DNA of 64,000 nt from Kiritimatiellota bacterium (GTDB lineage Bacteria > Verrucomicrobiota > Kiritimatiellia > Kiritimatiellales > Tichowtungiaceae): NCBI GenBank assembly GCA_014381785.1, contig JACNKZ010000044.1, positions 1-64,000 of the forward strand. Direction: 5' to 3'. The position numbers were made by a program, and so were the translations under genes. The notes under the pieces are model-generated. The model saw nothing but the letters and a program-made list of their open reading frames with translations. It had not been told where the DNA came from and made no database searches. Numbering within the stretch: the stretch's first letter is position 1; the number at the start of each line of letters is the position of its first letter. Of this stretch, positions 36,973 through 46,053 are shown in pieces.

Positions 36973-39900
36973 TCAGCGCAAATTCAAAGGGATTTCATCA
37001 TAGATAGAAAGGTCTATCTCCGTCAGGGAATATCCCCCGTTCTGATTCATTACAGCATTGATTTCGCTTTTAAATGAAGTCAACGAAGAGCCGCTTCCTC
37101 CAAAACCTCCGACCCATAAAGTCAAAAGAATCGGCTCGCCATTTAGAATCACGAATCCTGGGTTTCCTGAATCACCGGAAATTAATCCCGATAAATCATA
37201 GAAATTTGTGCGAGCGCCATATTGAGGATACCGGAAGCTTGTGCTTGCCATTCCATACTCATTAAGAGTCCCAGCTCTATATAAGTCGTGAGTCAGCGCT
37301 TTTTCTTCCTGATCAAGACATAACCCTGGAATGTGGATGTCGATTTTTCCTAAATAATTAGTAAAGTTGTCAGGAAAAATCTTTACAAAACTGAATCGGT
37401 TTGTTGGCACATCCTCTTCAAATACTGCCACTGTTAGGTCTGCATGATTTGTGGCTATATGATGAATTGATTCAATAGTCGCAGTATATACACCATTGGT
37501 TTGATCTACAAAACGCACCTGACTCCCCGCGTCGACAATAAATGGATATGGAGTCCAGAGGTGGTTTACAAATATTGCATGTCTTGGACTGATTAGTGTT
37601 CCGGCACCTCGCTTGCCCATATCGTCATTCCAAGGGCTGCAACTTGTCAAATCAATGTCAGCCGCCCAACAGTTGGTATTTCTCAGATAAATACCAGAGG
37701 TGTGGTCTTGAGTTGAATAGATCAATATAGACTCTGACCGTTCTTTTCCCGCAATACGGCTATCCACAGCCTGCATGGCATCTGCGACGGCATAGTTGTT
37801 AGTGTTATAGCTTGCGGGATCAAACTGTAAACGATACTCCCACATGTTGTCGATCCAGTCATTGTCCGGATCAGCAAATGCATCTGATTTATTTGTCCAA
37901 CTAAGATTGTTTTTCTGTTCCCAGAAATCCACGATACCGTCTTGATCAAAATCACAGTTAGCTAATGACAGCTCTACTTCTACTTCAGTAACTATTCCAG
38001 TCACAGTCAACATCATGTCGGGCGTTGACAATTCACCGGTGTCGTGAAGCTGGTTGGTATTCATGTCGTTAAACAGATGAACCCAAAGCGGCCCGGCCTC
38101 ATCAACATGAATCTGAGCAAACTCAAATGCATTGGTAGACGTTACGTTGGTCGAGATCAGCACGTTGTCTCCGATTGGCCCGCTGGCGATAGATACACCA
38201 ACCGGGTCAGCAAACGACGTGTCGTTCGAAACAATCCCGGAAATTGTGACAATATAATCGGCCGCATCATTCGGATCGGTGCTGGCATAATATTCACTCC
38301 AATCATCAATACCGTCTCCATCGCGGTCTTTTACACTAAAATGGCATGTAACTATGCGGCCGGTGGCAACAACGTTTTGCTGATATAGCGGCTCGGAGCT
38401 GTCGGGGATTCCGTTCGTATTAAAATCACAAAACAGCTGAACCCACAGAGAATTTTGTTCATTGATTTCGTAGTCGGCAAACTCAAATTCGCCGGAGGCA
38501 ACATTGGTTGAGACAGTGGCATTCCAAACCATGGATGTATGCGAGCAGCAGGCAAACATTGAGACGTTGGTTGCGAGCAGGTTGGTCACGCTGCCGGTAA
38601 TCGTCAGCATGTAATTGAGCGCATTGGTTGCCGAGGTTCCGTCAGCCACTTCAGTCCCGTCAGGAATGGAATCGCCATCCGTATCTGCATTGTACATGTC
38701 GGTGAAGTAAACGGTGGCCTCTTCGAAATCGGACAGGCCGTCATGGTCGCTGTCGCCTGCACTGAAATTGCCGTATTCGTCGGCTCCGATATCTGGAGCC
38801 AGATCACGCTCCTGTCCTTCAAAGTCGTACCATGTCAACGTCGTTCCGGCATAATTCATACCCGGCGAGTTGGTTGTTTGGTGCGCACCAACAGAAGCCA
38901 GCATCGCATTGGTTATGTAGAGGTTGATTGCATAATCCGGCGGGAACCATGATGGGAATTTCGGCATAATCGAGTCCGACATTTGCACATCGTATTCGAC
39001 GCCGTTTTCTCTTCTGACAAAGCATTCCGCATTGGTTGCTGCAAATGATTCATCCCAGAGCGTATTGGCAATCTCTACCAAAATCGGATCAAGTGCTCCG
39101 CCAATATTGCCAGAGGTTGACTCGAACTGTATGCCATAGGAATAGGGTTGAGCCGAAAAGTTCTGGAATGTGCAGTTAACGATTTTCAGCGGCGAGCTAT
39201 CCACAGCATAAATTCCGCGCAAAGGTACGGATGCTCCCTGCGTTCCTCGAAAAACGCAGTTGTTGAAAATTACCGGATCAACATGGGCATGGCGACAGAA
39301 ACAACCGATGTTTACCTCGCTGGTGCCCAGCTCAAACGTTACACCGTCAAAGAAGGGAGCCGCACCCGGGCCTTCGAACGGGCGGCCATTCCCCAGCCAA
39401 AATCCGATCTGATATCGACTCGTCTCGTTCATTTCCAACCTCAGCCCGCGAATAATCGTTCGGTTGTCCTGCGCCTTGTCCAACATAAATGCCGCAGGGC
39501 CGTCAGCGTTCAAATTACCGGTATATTCAATGATGGACGTGCGATTTGTTCCCCAGCCATCTGACATGATCATAACAGGATGATCTGGAAAAAACAGTCC
39601 TGTATTGGTTCTTCCCCCGTATGAGCCTTCTGTCAGCTCAATCACAGAATATGCTTCGGAAGCGGCAAACGCTTCTTTGATTGATGCATAGGTATTGGTC
39701 GCAATAGTATTGGTCGGATTAACGTATATTTTTGTTACCGACTGGCTGTCGTTGGTTTGAGGATTCGTCCCGTGAAAATATTCATACACATTGGGCAGCA
39801 TATCGTGATCGGGATCGGCAATTTGGTCAGACAGAGAAATTGGGTTTAGGCCATTATTGATCTCCCATGCGTCCGGAATAAAATCGCCATCACTGTCTGC

Positions 39901-40779
39901 TTCATCAGGAGATGTTTTGTAAATATATATTTCTTGGGCGTCACAAATACCGTCAGAATCTGTATCAAGGTCCATATTCCCTGCGACAAAGAAACCTCTA
40001 ACAGCTGACGGAATATTCCACACCGCCGGATTAGTGCTCACCGGTTGCAAATTCTGAACCGCAACGGACCAATTGCTGGACGAAAGGCTGGGGATCGAAT
40101 AAATCTCCACTCGATTGGTAAATCCTTCGGGCGCATAAACCATCAATTGTGTGCCGTCTATTTGCAGCGTCAAGTTTTCCACAGTCAGCGGCGCTGACAT
40201 CGTCGTCATCACTGGAGCTATCAAGCTTAATGACTGTTGCGTAACGGCCAGATCCGATTCGAAAGAAGACTCATCCCGCAATTCTACATTCAGTAAGATC
40301 TGGCGAGGAGACAGCTCGCTGATCAAATAGTGATCCAGACTGTCGGTTTCGGAATATTCTTTGAATGACGGAGCTTTATACACGGCCAGTTCCTGAAAAT
40401 TTGTTGCGGAAGCAATGACAATTTCCTGATTCTGAAGATCTTCAAAAATCATCACCTGCATCGGCAAATTCTTGGCCAGTGTACTTTCCGATGAAACGTA
40501 CAGAACATCATCAGAGGCAACGCTCCATAGATTCTCCTGAAACGACCAGTCCTCATTTTGTATCATTGAAAAAATCTGTTCTGCAGACATAGAAAGAGGC
40601 AGAGGAGGAACTAAACTTCTTCTTTCAAGGTAGATATCCAACAAATCCTGAAACCCGGTTATTGTCTGGCAATCCACTACTTTGTCGATGGGTTCGAGGG
40701 TTGTTGCCGCCAACATTAAACACAGCAAACACCCAAAGAAAGAAAAGACGACGCTTCTTTTTATGTGAATATTTTTCAT
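36973..40779 (-). CDS. Large secreted protein: type-3 repeats, beta-helix and C-terminal trypsin-like protease
   Basis: 1268 residues with a signal peptide (SVVFSFFGCLLCLMLAATTL). Calcium-binding type-3 repeats at about 265-340 and again at 690-730, 850-880 and 960-1000 (DSDGDFIPDAWE, DRDGDGIDDWSEYY). Residues 350-560 look like a right-handed parallel beta-helix (VIFNNCVFRGT, LKIVNCTFQNF), as in polysaccharide-binding or lyase proteins. The last 230 residues are a chymotrypsin-fold protease with His near 1071 (ISPRHAIFVNHLW), Asp near 1112 (ADLTVAVFEED) and Ser near 1203 (GDSGNPGFVIL). No sorting signal. First gene of the operon with two PEP-CTERM proteins, so it may process or display them. 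Confidence 0.78.
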   Translation of the reverse strand: MKNIHIKRSVVFSFFGCLLCLMLAATTLEPIDKVVDCQTITGFQDLLDIYLERRSLVPPLPLSMSAEQIFSMIQNEDWSFQENLWSVASDDVLYVSSESTLAKNLPMQVMIFEDLQNQEIVIASATNFQELAVYKAPSFKEYSETDSLDHYLISELSPRQILLNVELRDESSFESDLAVTQQSLSLIAPVMTTMSAPLTVENLTLQIDGTQLMVYAPEGFTNRVEIYSIPSLSSSNWSVAVQNLQPVSTNPAVWNIPSAVRGFFVAGNMDLDTDSDGICDAQEIYIYKTSPDEADSDGDFIPDAWEINNGLNPISLSDQIADPDHDMLPNVYEYFHGTNPQTNDSQSVTKIYVNPTNTIATNTYASIKEAFAASEAYSVIELTEGSYGGRTNTGLFFPDHPVMIMSDGWGTNRTSIIEYTGNLNADGPAAFMLDKAQDNRTIIRGLRLEMNETSRYQIGFWLGNGRPFEGPGAAPFFDGVTFELGTSEVNIGCFCRHAHVDPVIFNNCVFRGTQGASVPLRGIYAVDSSPLKIVNCTFQNFSAQPYSYGIQFESTSGNIGGALDPILVEIANTLWDESFAATNAECFVRRENGVEYDVQMSDSIMPKFPSWFPPDYAINLYITNAMLASVGAHQTTNSPGMNYAGTTLTWYDFEGQERDLAPDIGADEYGNFSAGDSDHDGLSDFEEATVYFTDMYNADTDGDSIPDGTEVADGTSATNALNYMLTITGSVTNLLATNVSMFACCSHTSMVWNATVSTNVASGEFEFADYEINEQNSLWVQLFCDFNTNGIPDSSEPLYQQNVVATGRIVTCHFSVKDRDGDGIDDWSEYYASTDPNDAADYIVTISGIVSNDTSFADPVGVSIASGPIGDNVLISTNVTSTNAFEFAQIHVDEAGPLWVHLFNDMNTNQLHDTGELSTPDMMLTVTGIVTEVEVELSLANCDFDQDGIVDFWEQKNNLSWTNKSDAFADPDNDWIDNMWEYRLQFDPASYNTNNYAVADAMQAVDSRIAGKERSESILIYSTQDHTSGIYLRNTNCWAADIDLTSCSPWNDDMGKRGAGTLISPRHAIFVNHLWTPYPFIVDAGSQVRFVDQTNGVYTATIESIHHIATNHADLTVAVFEEDVPTNRFSFVKIFPDNFTNYLGKIDIHIPGLCLDQEEKALTHDLYRAGTLNEYGMASTSFRYPQYGARTNFYDLSGLISGDSGNPGFVILNGEPILLTLWVGGFGGSGSSLTSFKSEINAVMNQNGGYSLTEIDLSIYDEIPLNLR

Positions 40780-40943
40780 ACCGGAACCTGTTTTTAGACA
40801 GAGATAAATTTATTGTCGTTTCTACAGAGAAGCTAACTCACAAACAAGAGCAAACCTTTGTAAACCTTTGTAAACCAAAGTTAACCACGGATGTTGTTTG
40901 TATCACGTTGCCTATAGCTATTCTTTCCCCAAGGAAATCAGCT

Positions 40944-41145
40944 ATGACAAAACCAGTTTTCTCCAAAAAAAGACGCATCTGTTCAGGTTCGCATGTCCAG
41001 CGAACTGAAAGCTGATTTATTAAAAGTTTCCAAAGAATATAACGACACCCCGGCCGGGCTGGCACGATTCCTTGTCGAACGCTTTGTTGAAGAACATAAA
41101 AAGCATGGTCGTCTATCTTACCCCCCGACATTCCGATCCAAATAG
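40944..41145 (+). pseudogene. Small ribbon-helix-helix-like gene with a frameshift
   Basis: An ATG at 40944 opens MTKPVFSKK, but after seven As the frame must shift by one base to continue DASVQVRMSSELKADLLKVS and reach a stop at 41145 (about 66 residues in total). The second part, readable alone from an ATG at 40993, resembles a ribbon-helix-helix DNA-binding protein (VQVRMSSELKADLL). The A7 run may reflect a true frameshift, transcriptional slippage or a sequencing error. Confidence 0.45.
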
Positions 41146-41184
41146 CTCGCCCTCACCCGTTTCCTTTTCCTATTCTCGGCGGTT

Positions 41185-41832
41185 ATGGAAATTGAACTCA
41201 TCACGGTCGGTCCTTTCGAGGTCAACTGCGCGGTCATCTGGGGAGAAGCAAAGCAGGCCCTCATCATTGATCCCGGCTACGACGCCGCCGACATCGGAGC
41301 CGTCCTGCGGGCCAACGGACTTACGGTTGCCGCAACTCTGCTGACCCACGGCCACGCCGACCACATCAACGCCCTAAATGAGCTACACACCGCTCACCCC
41401 GCCCCGGTTTATCTGCACGCCGCCGACGAAAAATGGGCCTTCAGCGAAAAAAATCAAATTCCGCCCTATTATCCCGTCCCAGTAAAACCCACTGACGAAA
41501 TAAATAATCCGTGCCCCAACGCAGTTGGTTCCAAACCTTGGAAAATTTCTGACCTTAGTTTCCAAGCATTGGAAACGCCGGGCCACACACCGGGCGGCGT
41601 CTGCTATTGGTTTAAGGCCGCAGGCATCTGTTTTACCGGCGACACCCTCTTTAAAGGCTCATGCGGCAGAACCGACCTGCCGGGCGGCGATGCGCGTACA
41701 CTCACCGCCTCGCTCAAAAAACTGGCCGAAACGCTGCCGCCCGAAACCCGGATTGTCGCGGGTCATGGTGAAGAAACCACCATGGGCCACGAACTGGCGA
41801 CCAACTTTTATCTTCAGCGCTTCCAGTCATAA
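41185..41832 (+). CDS. Metallo-beta-lactamase-fold hydrolase (GloB-like)
   Basis: 215 residues. The dinuclear zinc motif THGHADHI places His55, His57, Asp59 and His60; ETPGHTPGGVCYWF and FTGDTLFKGSCGRTDLPGG supply further ligands. This subfamily is glyoxalase II-like and hydrolyses thioesters. Two exact TTCCAA palindromes (41529, 41560) code for SKPWK and SFQALET in the loop ahead of the conserved His, where homologues vary. ATG at 41185 taken. Confidence 0.88.
   Translation: MEIELITVGPFEVNCAVIWGEAKQALIIDPGYDAADIGAVLRANGLTVAATLLTHGHADHINALNELHTAHPAPVYLHAADEKWAFSEKNQIPPYYPVPVKPTDEINNPCPNAVGSKPWKISDLSFQALETPGHTPGGVCYWFKAAGICFTGDTLFKGSCGRTDLPGGDARTLTASLKKLAETLPPETRIVAGHGEETTMGHELATNFYLQRFQS
41529..41574. 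repeat. Two TTCCAA palindromes in the hydrolase gene
   Basis: 41529-41543 (ACC) and 41560-41574 (GCA), 31 bases apart and in two different reading phases. Confidence 0.92.
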
Positions 41833-42102
41833 TACCCAATTCACCGATTGAAAATTTTTACCACCCATTCACTTCGTTCATTAGAGAGAACATCCGGGAA
41901 AGTCGGAGAGTGGGTTCCCCTCTGTATACCTCGGCTGTTTCCTCTAGCGTAGCGGGTGGTAAAAAGCTGACATATTTCCAAGGGTTGGACGTCGTGAACT
42001 GCAACGGACGCATATTTTTCCAATCATTGGAAAGCCACAGCGTGGCGGCACAGATGTTTTTCCAAACATTGGAAATTCGTGCCCATTCGTGTGCATTCGT
42101 GG
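41833..42102. repeat. Intergenic block with three TTCCAA palindromes
   Basis: Copies at 41976-41990 (one mismatch), 42018-42032 (TCA, exact) and 42060-42074 (ACA, exact), about 42 bases apart, as in the radical SAM gene. Between the last two is GCCACAGCGTGGCGGCACAG. An ATTCGTGTGCATTCGTGGTT word follows. No gene is supported here. Confidence 0.85.
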
Positions 42103-42801
42103 TTAACACTTCTTTTTGAGTAGCTTCTGAAACGCCTCACGTAGTGCGGAAACCGTAAAGGCTTCGGTTTCGACTTTGGTGAAGCGCCGCCCGATGTGCA
42201 TCGGGTGGTGCGAATCGGAAAAACGAACCACCGGCCAGCGCTCCGCACCGGGCGGTGGCTTGGGAGCGGTCACTTCAACTGCGTCGTACGGCAGATCGGG
42301 CAAAAACCCGAGTTGCGAGATAGCTCCCAGATATTCGCGATCGATGTGCGACGGAATACAGAGCGCCCCTGCCTCCAGCGCCATCGGCACCAGGTCGAAA
42401 AATGAGATACTGGTCGCCGCAAAAAGAAGTTTTTCGGCAAACCCGGTCACCTCGCCATCCACCGTCACAATCGGCTGCTGCCCAAACCGATCGGGATCGT
42501 TGGGGACATTCATAATGGAATCATAAATCATCCGGCCGAATTCAAGCGCGGGCTCGAGGCGATCGAATAGACAGAGCGTATGCACCTCTTCTTCCGATGT
42601 GGCTTCCAATCCGTAGAGGCACGGCATGTCCGCCTCGACGCAGGCGTTGTGAAAGGCGGGCAGGTTTTCCACACATCCGTGATCGGTCAGCGCGATACAG
42701 TTAATCCCCGCCGCCTTCGCACCCGCCACAATCGCACGCGGACTCATCTCCAGCGCCGCGCACGGCGACAGGCACGAATGAATGTGGAAATCAATGTTCA
42801 C
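42103..42801 (-). CDS. PHP-domain phosphoesterase
   Basis: 232 residues. Metal motifs: DFHIHSCLSPCAALEM at the start, IALTDHGCVENLPAF, LYGLEATSEEEVH, IPSHIDRE and FSDSHHPMHIG near the end. PHP proteins hydrolyse phosphoesters. In hydrogenase clusters of Thermotoga-like and clostridial genomes a PHP gene is often found beside DRTGG and CBS genes, as here, but its role there is not established. Reads away from hyd genes. Confidence 0.85.
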   Translation of the reverse strand: MNIDFHIHSCLSPCAALEMSPRAIVAGAKAAGINCIALTDHGCVENLPAFHNACVEADMPCLYGLEATSEEEVHTLCLFDRLEPALEFGRMIYDSIMNVPNDPDRFGQQPIVTVDGEVTGFAEKLLFAATSISFFDLVPMALEAGALCIPSHIDREYLGAISQLGFLPDLPYDAVEVTAPKPPPGAERWPVVRFSDSHHPMHIGRRFTKVETEAFTVSALREAFQKLLKKKC

Positions 42802-42818
42802 TTAAGGAACCCCTTAAA

Positions 42819-42895
42819 CCACGAAATACACGAACCACACGAAAGCCGGTTACGCATTGTAAAAAATCCTTTCGTGTATTTTGTGTGTTTCGTGG
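42819..42895. repeat. MITE-like element: 27-bp inverted repeats without a gene
   Basis: Arms 42819-42845 and 42869-42895 enclose 23 bases. The right arm is identical over 27 bases to the right arm of the GxxExxY cassette (52106-52132); the left arm differs at a few positions. It sits between the PHP and DRTGG genes. Confidence 0.85.
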
Positions 42896-42923
42896 TGAAA
42901 AATCAGAACCCTATCAATTGAGT

Positions 42924-43253
42924 TTACCTGCCAAGTGCTTTCGCGAGTTTAACAGTCGCTTCAAACTGATTGTCCGGCGTGCTGAACAATGCAATACCTT
43001 CGGCCGCGGCGGCTGCGACCACATCATCGGCGGCGGCGCGGCCATGGCAGAAAATTACGGCGGCGGCTCCAGAAAGCGAGGCGACTGCAATGGTGTTTTT
43101 ATGCGCCTGAATGGTGATCAGCACCTGCCCCTCTTTCAGATTAGCCATCACATCGCTGAGCAGGTCCGAGGTATAGCCCCCTGCAAAATCCACATCTTCA
43201 AACTCATCCTGTAAACAACTGAAACCGAGAGATTCAAGCTCACTAATTTTCAT
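42924..43253 (-). CDS. DRTGG-like domain protein 1
   Basis: 109 residues. GGYTSDLLSDVMANLKEGQV and IQAHKNTIAVASLSGAAAVI match the small DRTGG-type domain seen in hydrogenase-linked proteins. Its 5' end overlaps the CBS-ATPase gene by 11 bases, so it is made from the same mRNA. Possible small-ligand sensor; the ligand is not known. Confidence 0.75.
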   Translation of the reverse strand: MKISELESLGFSCLQDEFEDVDFAGGYTSDLLSDVMANLKEGQVLITIQAHKNTIAVASLSGAAAVIFCHGRAAADDVVAAAAAEGIALFSTPDNQFEATVKLAKALGR

Positions 43254-44175
43254 TGGACCGCTCCTTTTCTAAATAGATAATCGCTTTAACCATGGTTCCC
43301 ATTTCCACACCGGACTGAATTTCAAACTCGTCCACTACGCGCTTGGCGTTGGGCAGTCCCATTCCGGCACCGAAGCCCTGCGAGCGGATCCAGTCGTTGG
43401 CGGTGGAAAAGCCTTCCGTCATCGCCTCGTCCACATCGGGGATGCCGGGGCCAAAATCGTTGGCGGTGATGCGCACCCGCCCGTCATCAATCAGCACGGT
43501 AAAGGTTCCGCCGTGCGAGTGGGCCACAATATTGATTTCCAGTTCGTAGCTGGCAATGGCAGCGCGGCGGATCACCTTCGGCGAAATGCCGCGCGCCTTC
43601 AGTTGCTTTTTCAACTCGGCCGAGGCGCGGCCCGCATGCTCGAAGTCGTAACGGGCAAGCCGATAGACCCTGTGAAACACTTTGTTCTCGCCGGTTATCT
43701 TCATCTGCCCTCCGATCTCCTCCAGCTCGTCGAGCTGACGCGACAACTCGCGAATGAGTGCCAGATTGATATTGCGCGGCGTAATGATGCCGACCAGCTC
43801 GTTTTTATGGTCCACCACGGGAAACCGGCGAAATGAATGCTTGCTGAAGGCGGACATGGCGAAGGTCACCGGAACTTCATCGCTCAATGTCTGCACATCG
43901 GAAATCATGTGCCGGGACACTTCATCATCCATGTGTCCATCGACAAACGCGTTCATAATGTCGTTCATACTAATGATGCCGACCACATGGGCATCGTCGA
44001 CGACCGGCACCCCGCTGATACCGTTGTTCTTCATAATGGTCTGCACGTCGCGCATGGTGCACGTTCGCGTGACGGCGAAAATCTTGCAGGTCATCACATC
44101 GCGCACCTTCAGTCCGTAGGCCAGCTCCTGAATGCGAAGCGCGGAGTCATCGAGTTGGAGCGGAACGTCATTCAT
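43243..44175 (-). CDS. Two CBS domains fused to an anti-sigma-type ATPase
   Basis: 310 residues. CBS pair at about 25-150 (KVRDVMTCKIFAVTRTCTMR, GISGVPVVDDAHVVGIISMN and RFPVVDHKNELVGIITPRNI), an adenosine-binding module. Residues 170-305 are a GHKL ATPase of the RsbW/serine kinase type with the N box SYELEINIVAHSHG and G boxes NDFGPGIPD and GFGAGMGLPNAKR. It may couple adenylate levels to phosphorylation or partner switching in control of the hydrogenase. Found with DRTGG proteins in other hydABC regions. Start at MNDVPLQL. Confidence 0.82.
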   Translation of the reverse strand: MNDVPLQLDDSALRIQELAYGLKVRDVMTCKIFAVTRTCTMRDVQTIMKNNGISGVPVVDDAHVVGIISMNDIMNAFVDGHMDDEVSRHMISDVQTLSDEVPVTFAMSAFSKHSFRRFPVVDHKNELVGIITPRNINLALIRELSRQLDELEEIGGQMKITGENKVFHRVYRLARYDFEHAGRASAELKKQLKARGISPKVIRRAAIASYELEINIVAHSHGGTFTVLIDDGRVRITANDFGPGIPDVDEAMTEGFSTANDWIRSQGFGAGMGLPNAKRVVDEFEIQSGVEMGTMVKAIIYLEKERSNEN

Positions 44176-44513
44176 GAAACCTCCAGTAGCTTGCCGAGCC
44201 GGACGCACGCCTCGAACTTGGTCACCGTGCTACGGAACAACGGCAGTTCCTGCTGGCGCGCCGCCGCCTCCATGCCGGGCGGGGTCTGGCGCCGATGCAC
44301 CAGAATTATCGCATTGGCTCCAACGAGCGAGGCGGTGCGTACCACTTGAGGCGAGGTTAATGACGTCAGTAAAAGCTGTTCATCACCCTCACTCACCAAA
44401 ATGTCGCTGATCAGGTCCGAGGCGAAAATATTAGAGCATTCCAGCTCTTCCCAGCCGCTCGGCGCATACAGCGGCGAGGCATCCAGTGCGTCAATAACTT
44501 GCTTTAAATTCAT
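44172..44513 (-). CDS. DRTGG-like domain protein 2
   Basis: 113 residues. It resembles protein 1 (IFASDLISDILVSEGDEQLL, then VVRTASLVGANAIILVHRR). The stop overlaps the next gene start by 4 bases. Starts at MNLKQVIDAL; the frame open further upstream has no family similarity. The pair of DRTGG-like proteins may form a heteromer. Confidence 0.72.
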   Translation of the reverse strand: MNLKQVIDALDASPLYAPSGWEELECSNIFASDLISDILVSEGDEQLLLTSLTSPQVVRTASLVGANAIILVHRRQTPPGMEAAARQQELPLFRSTVTKFEACVRLGKLLEVS

Positions 44514-44595
44514 GGCGCTATCTCTATGGCACCCGCCCGGTGATTGGAAGTTTATTAAAACGAAAAAGGAAACCCCGCAGATTCTGTTGCCGACC

Positions 44596-45093
44596 CTAGA
44601 GAACGGGAACCGGTTTCGTGACCGGAACAATCAGTACGCTGCAGAGCGCTTTGCGCAGAACCGCTTCTGTAACACTGCCGATCAGCATCTTGCGGAGTAT
44701 CCCGTGCCCATGCGAGCCGACCACGATCATGTCGACGGCGAGCTCTCGGGCTTTTTCAACAATCAGCTCCGCGGCATCACCCTTCAGCAACATTGCCCGC
44801 GCATCCACACCGTCCTTGCGCATCCGGGCGGAAATATTCAGCAGCGACTGGTGCTCCCGCCTGTATTCCTCGGCGCACAGGGTTCGTGCCATTTCCACAT
44901 CGCCCGGCGACGCGCTAATATATTCGGAAGAAAAATCATAAAACTGCGTGGACTCATACGCAGCTTGGAGCGCATCGGATGTGACATGAACGACATAGAT
45001 CGTACCGCCCAACTCTTTGCCCAATTCCAAGGCCTGATTAACCAGCCGCCCCGTTCCCTCAGAAAAATCAACCGCCACAAGAATTTTCTTCAT
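44596..45093 (-). CDS. Universal stress protein (UspA family)
   Basis: 165 residues. MKKILVAVDFSEGTGRLVNQ at the start and GSHGHGILRKMLIGSVTEAVLRK near the end give the ATP-binding pattern G-2x-G-9x-G-S/T, so it should bind ATP. It lies upstream of the DRTGG genes on the same strand and may be their first gene. Usp proteins accumulate under energy or redox stress. Confidence 0.88.
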   Translation of the reverse strand: MKKILVAVDFSEGTGRLVNQALELGKELGGTIYVVHVTSDALQAAYESTQFYDFSSEYISASPGDVEMARTLCAEEYRREHQSLLNISARMRKDGVDARAMLLKGDAAELIVEKARELAVDMIVVGSHGHGILRKMLIGSVTEAVLRKALCSVLIVPVTKPVPVL

Positions 45094-45426
45094 GATGCCC
45101 TCCCCCTTTAACCCTGTGGAGTTATTCTATTCCTGCCATGCAGATGCGCAAGTCATCAATTCACCCATACAGCAGCCTTAAGGGACACCACCATTACCTA
45201 AGGAATCATATGATGTAAAAGGCGAGTTGTGATCGCTACAGGTTTTCCCATGCATTGAAGCCCATTGCATTGGCACGCATCAATTTCCCAAACCTTGGGG
45301 AAAAAACAGATGCCCCGACGCAGTCGGTTCCAAATATTGGAAATTCGCGTTCATTCGTGTGCATTTGGTGGTTCAAACTTTTCCAAGCATTGGAAAACAC
45401 AGATGCCGACGGTTTGAACCCGGTCT
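45094..45426. repeat. 333-bp spacer with three TTCCAA palindromes
   Basis: Decayed at about 45286-45301, exact at 45328-45342 (ATA) and 45381-45395 (GCA). Between them is GCGTTCATTCGTGTGCAT, a dispersed word. No gene or clear terminator was seen for the convergent usp and rex transcripts. Confidence 0.82.
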
Positions 45427-46053
45427 TTATTCTTCACGGTCGGCGAACTGGATCTGGTAGAAGAGTTTTTCGAACTCCTGCTCAATGTTGATGTTGTGAA
45501 TAAGGCAGGTGTCACTCCCCCTTAGAGGAATGGGGGCAAAATTGACGACGCCGCGGATCTCGGTTTTCATGAGTGAGTCGAGAATCGACTGGGCGGAGGG
45601 CTCGGGCACGGTGAGCACGGCAAGCTTAATTCCGTTTTTGGCGATGTACTCTTTCATCTTACTGACATGCAGAATCGGAATGGGCGCATCGGGGGCCAAC
45701 AAGGCGGGTTCACTGTCGAATCCGGCCACCACACGGATGCCTACCCTTGGAAACCCGTTGTAGTTCATCAGTGCGCGGCCCATTTTTCCGCAGCCGACAA
45801 TGATGATTTTCTGTTTTTTGTCTTTGCCGAGAATGACGTTGAGCTTTTTAAGCAGAACTTCCAGCTGATAGCCTCCCCGCTTGTTACCGGTAAGATCGAA
45901 CATGGAAAAGTCCTTGCGCACAAGCGACGGGGAAACCCCGACGGCATCGGCCAGGTTATCCGAAAAGACCCGCACGAAGCCCAGACCCTTCATTTTCTGC
46001 ATGACGTTCCGGTATTTTAACAACCGGTTGATGACTTCTTCATTTGTCCTCAT
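45427..46053 (-). CDS. rex: Redox-sensing transcriptional repressor Rex
   Basis: 208 residues. An N-terminal winged helix (NLADAVGVSPSLVRKDFSMF, ending GGY) binds DNA; a Rossmann fold follows (IIIVGCGKMGRALMNYNGF, VVAGFDSEPALL) that binds NADH/NAD+. The C-terminal helix (IEQEFEKLFYQIQFAD) swaps in the dimer. Rex represses fermentation and hydrogenase genes when NAD+ is high. It is divergent from hydC across 171 bases, where I could not find a full Rex box; CACTTTTGTGACA near 46079 is a weak candidate. Start at MRTNEEVINRL. Confidence 0.92.
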   Translation of the reverse strand: MRTNEEVINRLLKYRNVMQKMKGLGFVRVFSDNLADAVGVSPSLVRKDFSMFDLTGNKRGGYQLEVLLKKLNVILGKDKKQKIIIVGCGKMGRALMNYNGFPRVGIRVVAGFDSEPALLAPDAPIPILHVSKMKEYIAKNGIKLAVLTVPEPSAQSILDSLMKTEIRGVVNFAPIPLRGSDTCLIHNINIEQEFEKLFYQIQFADREE

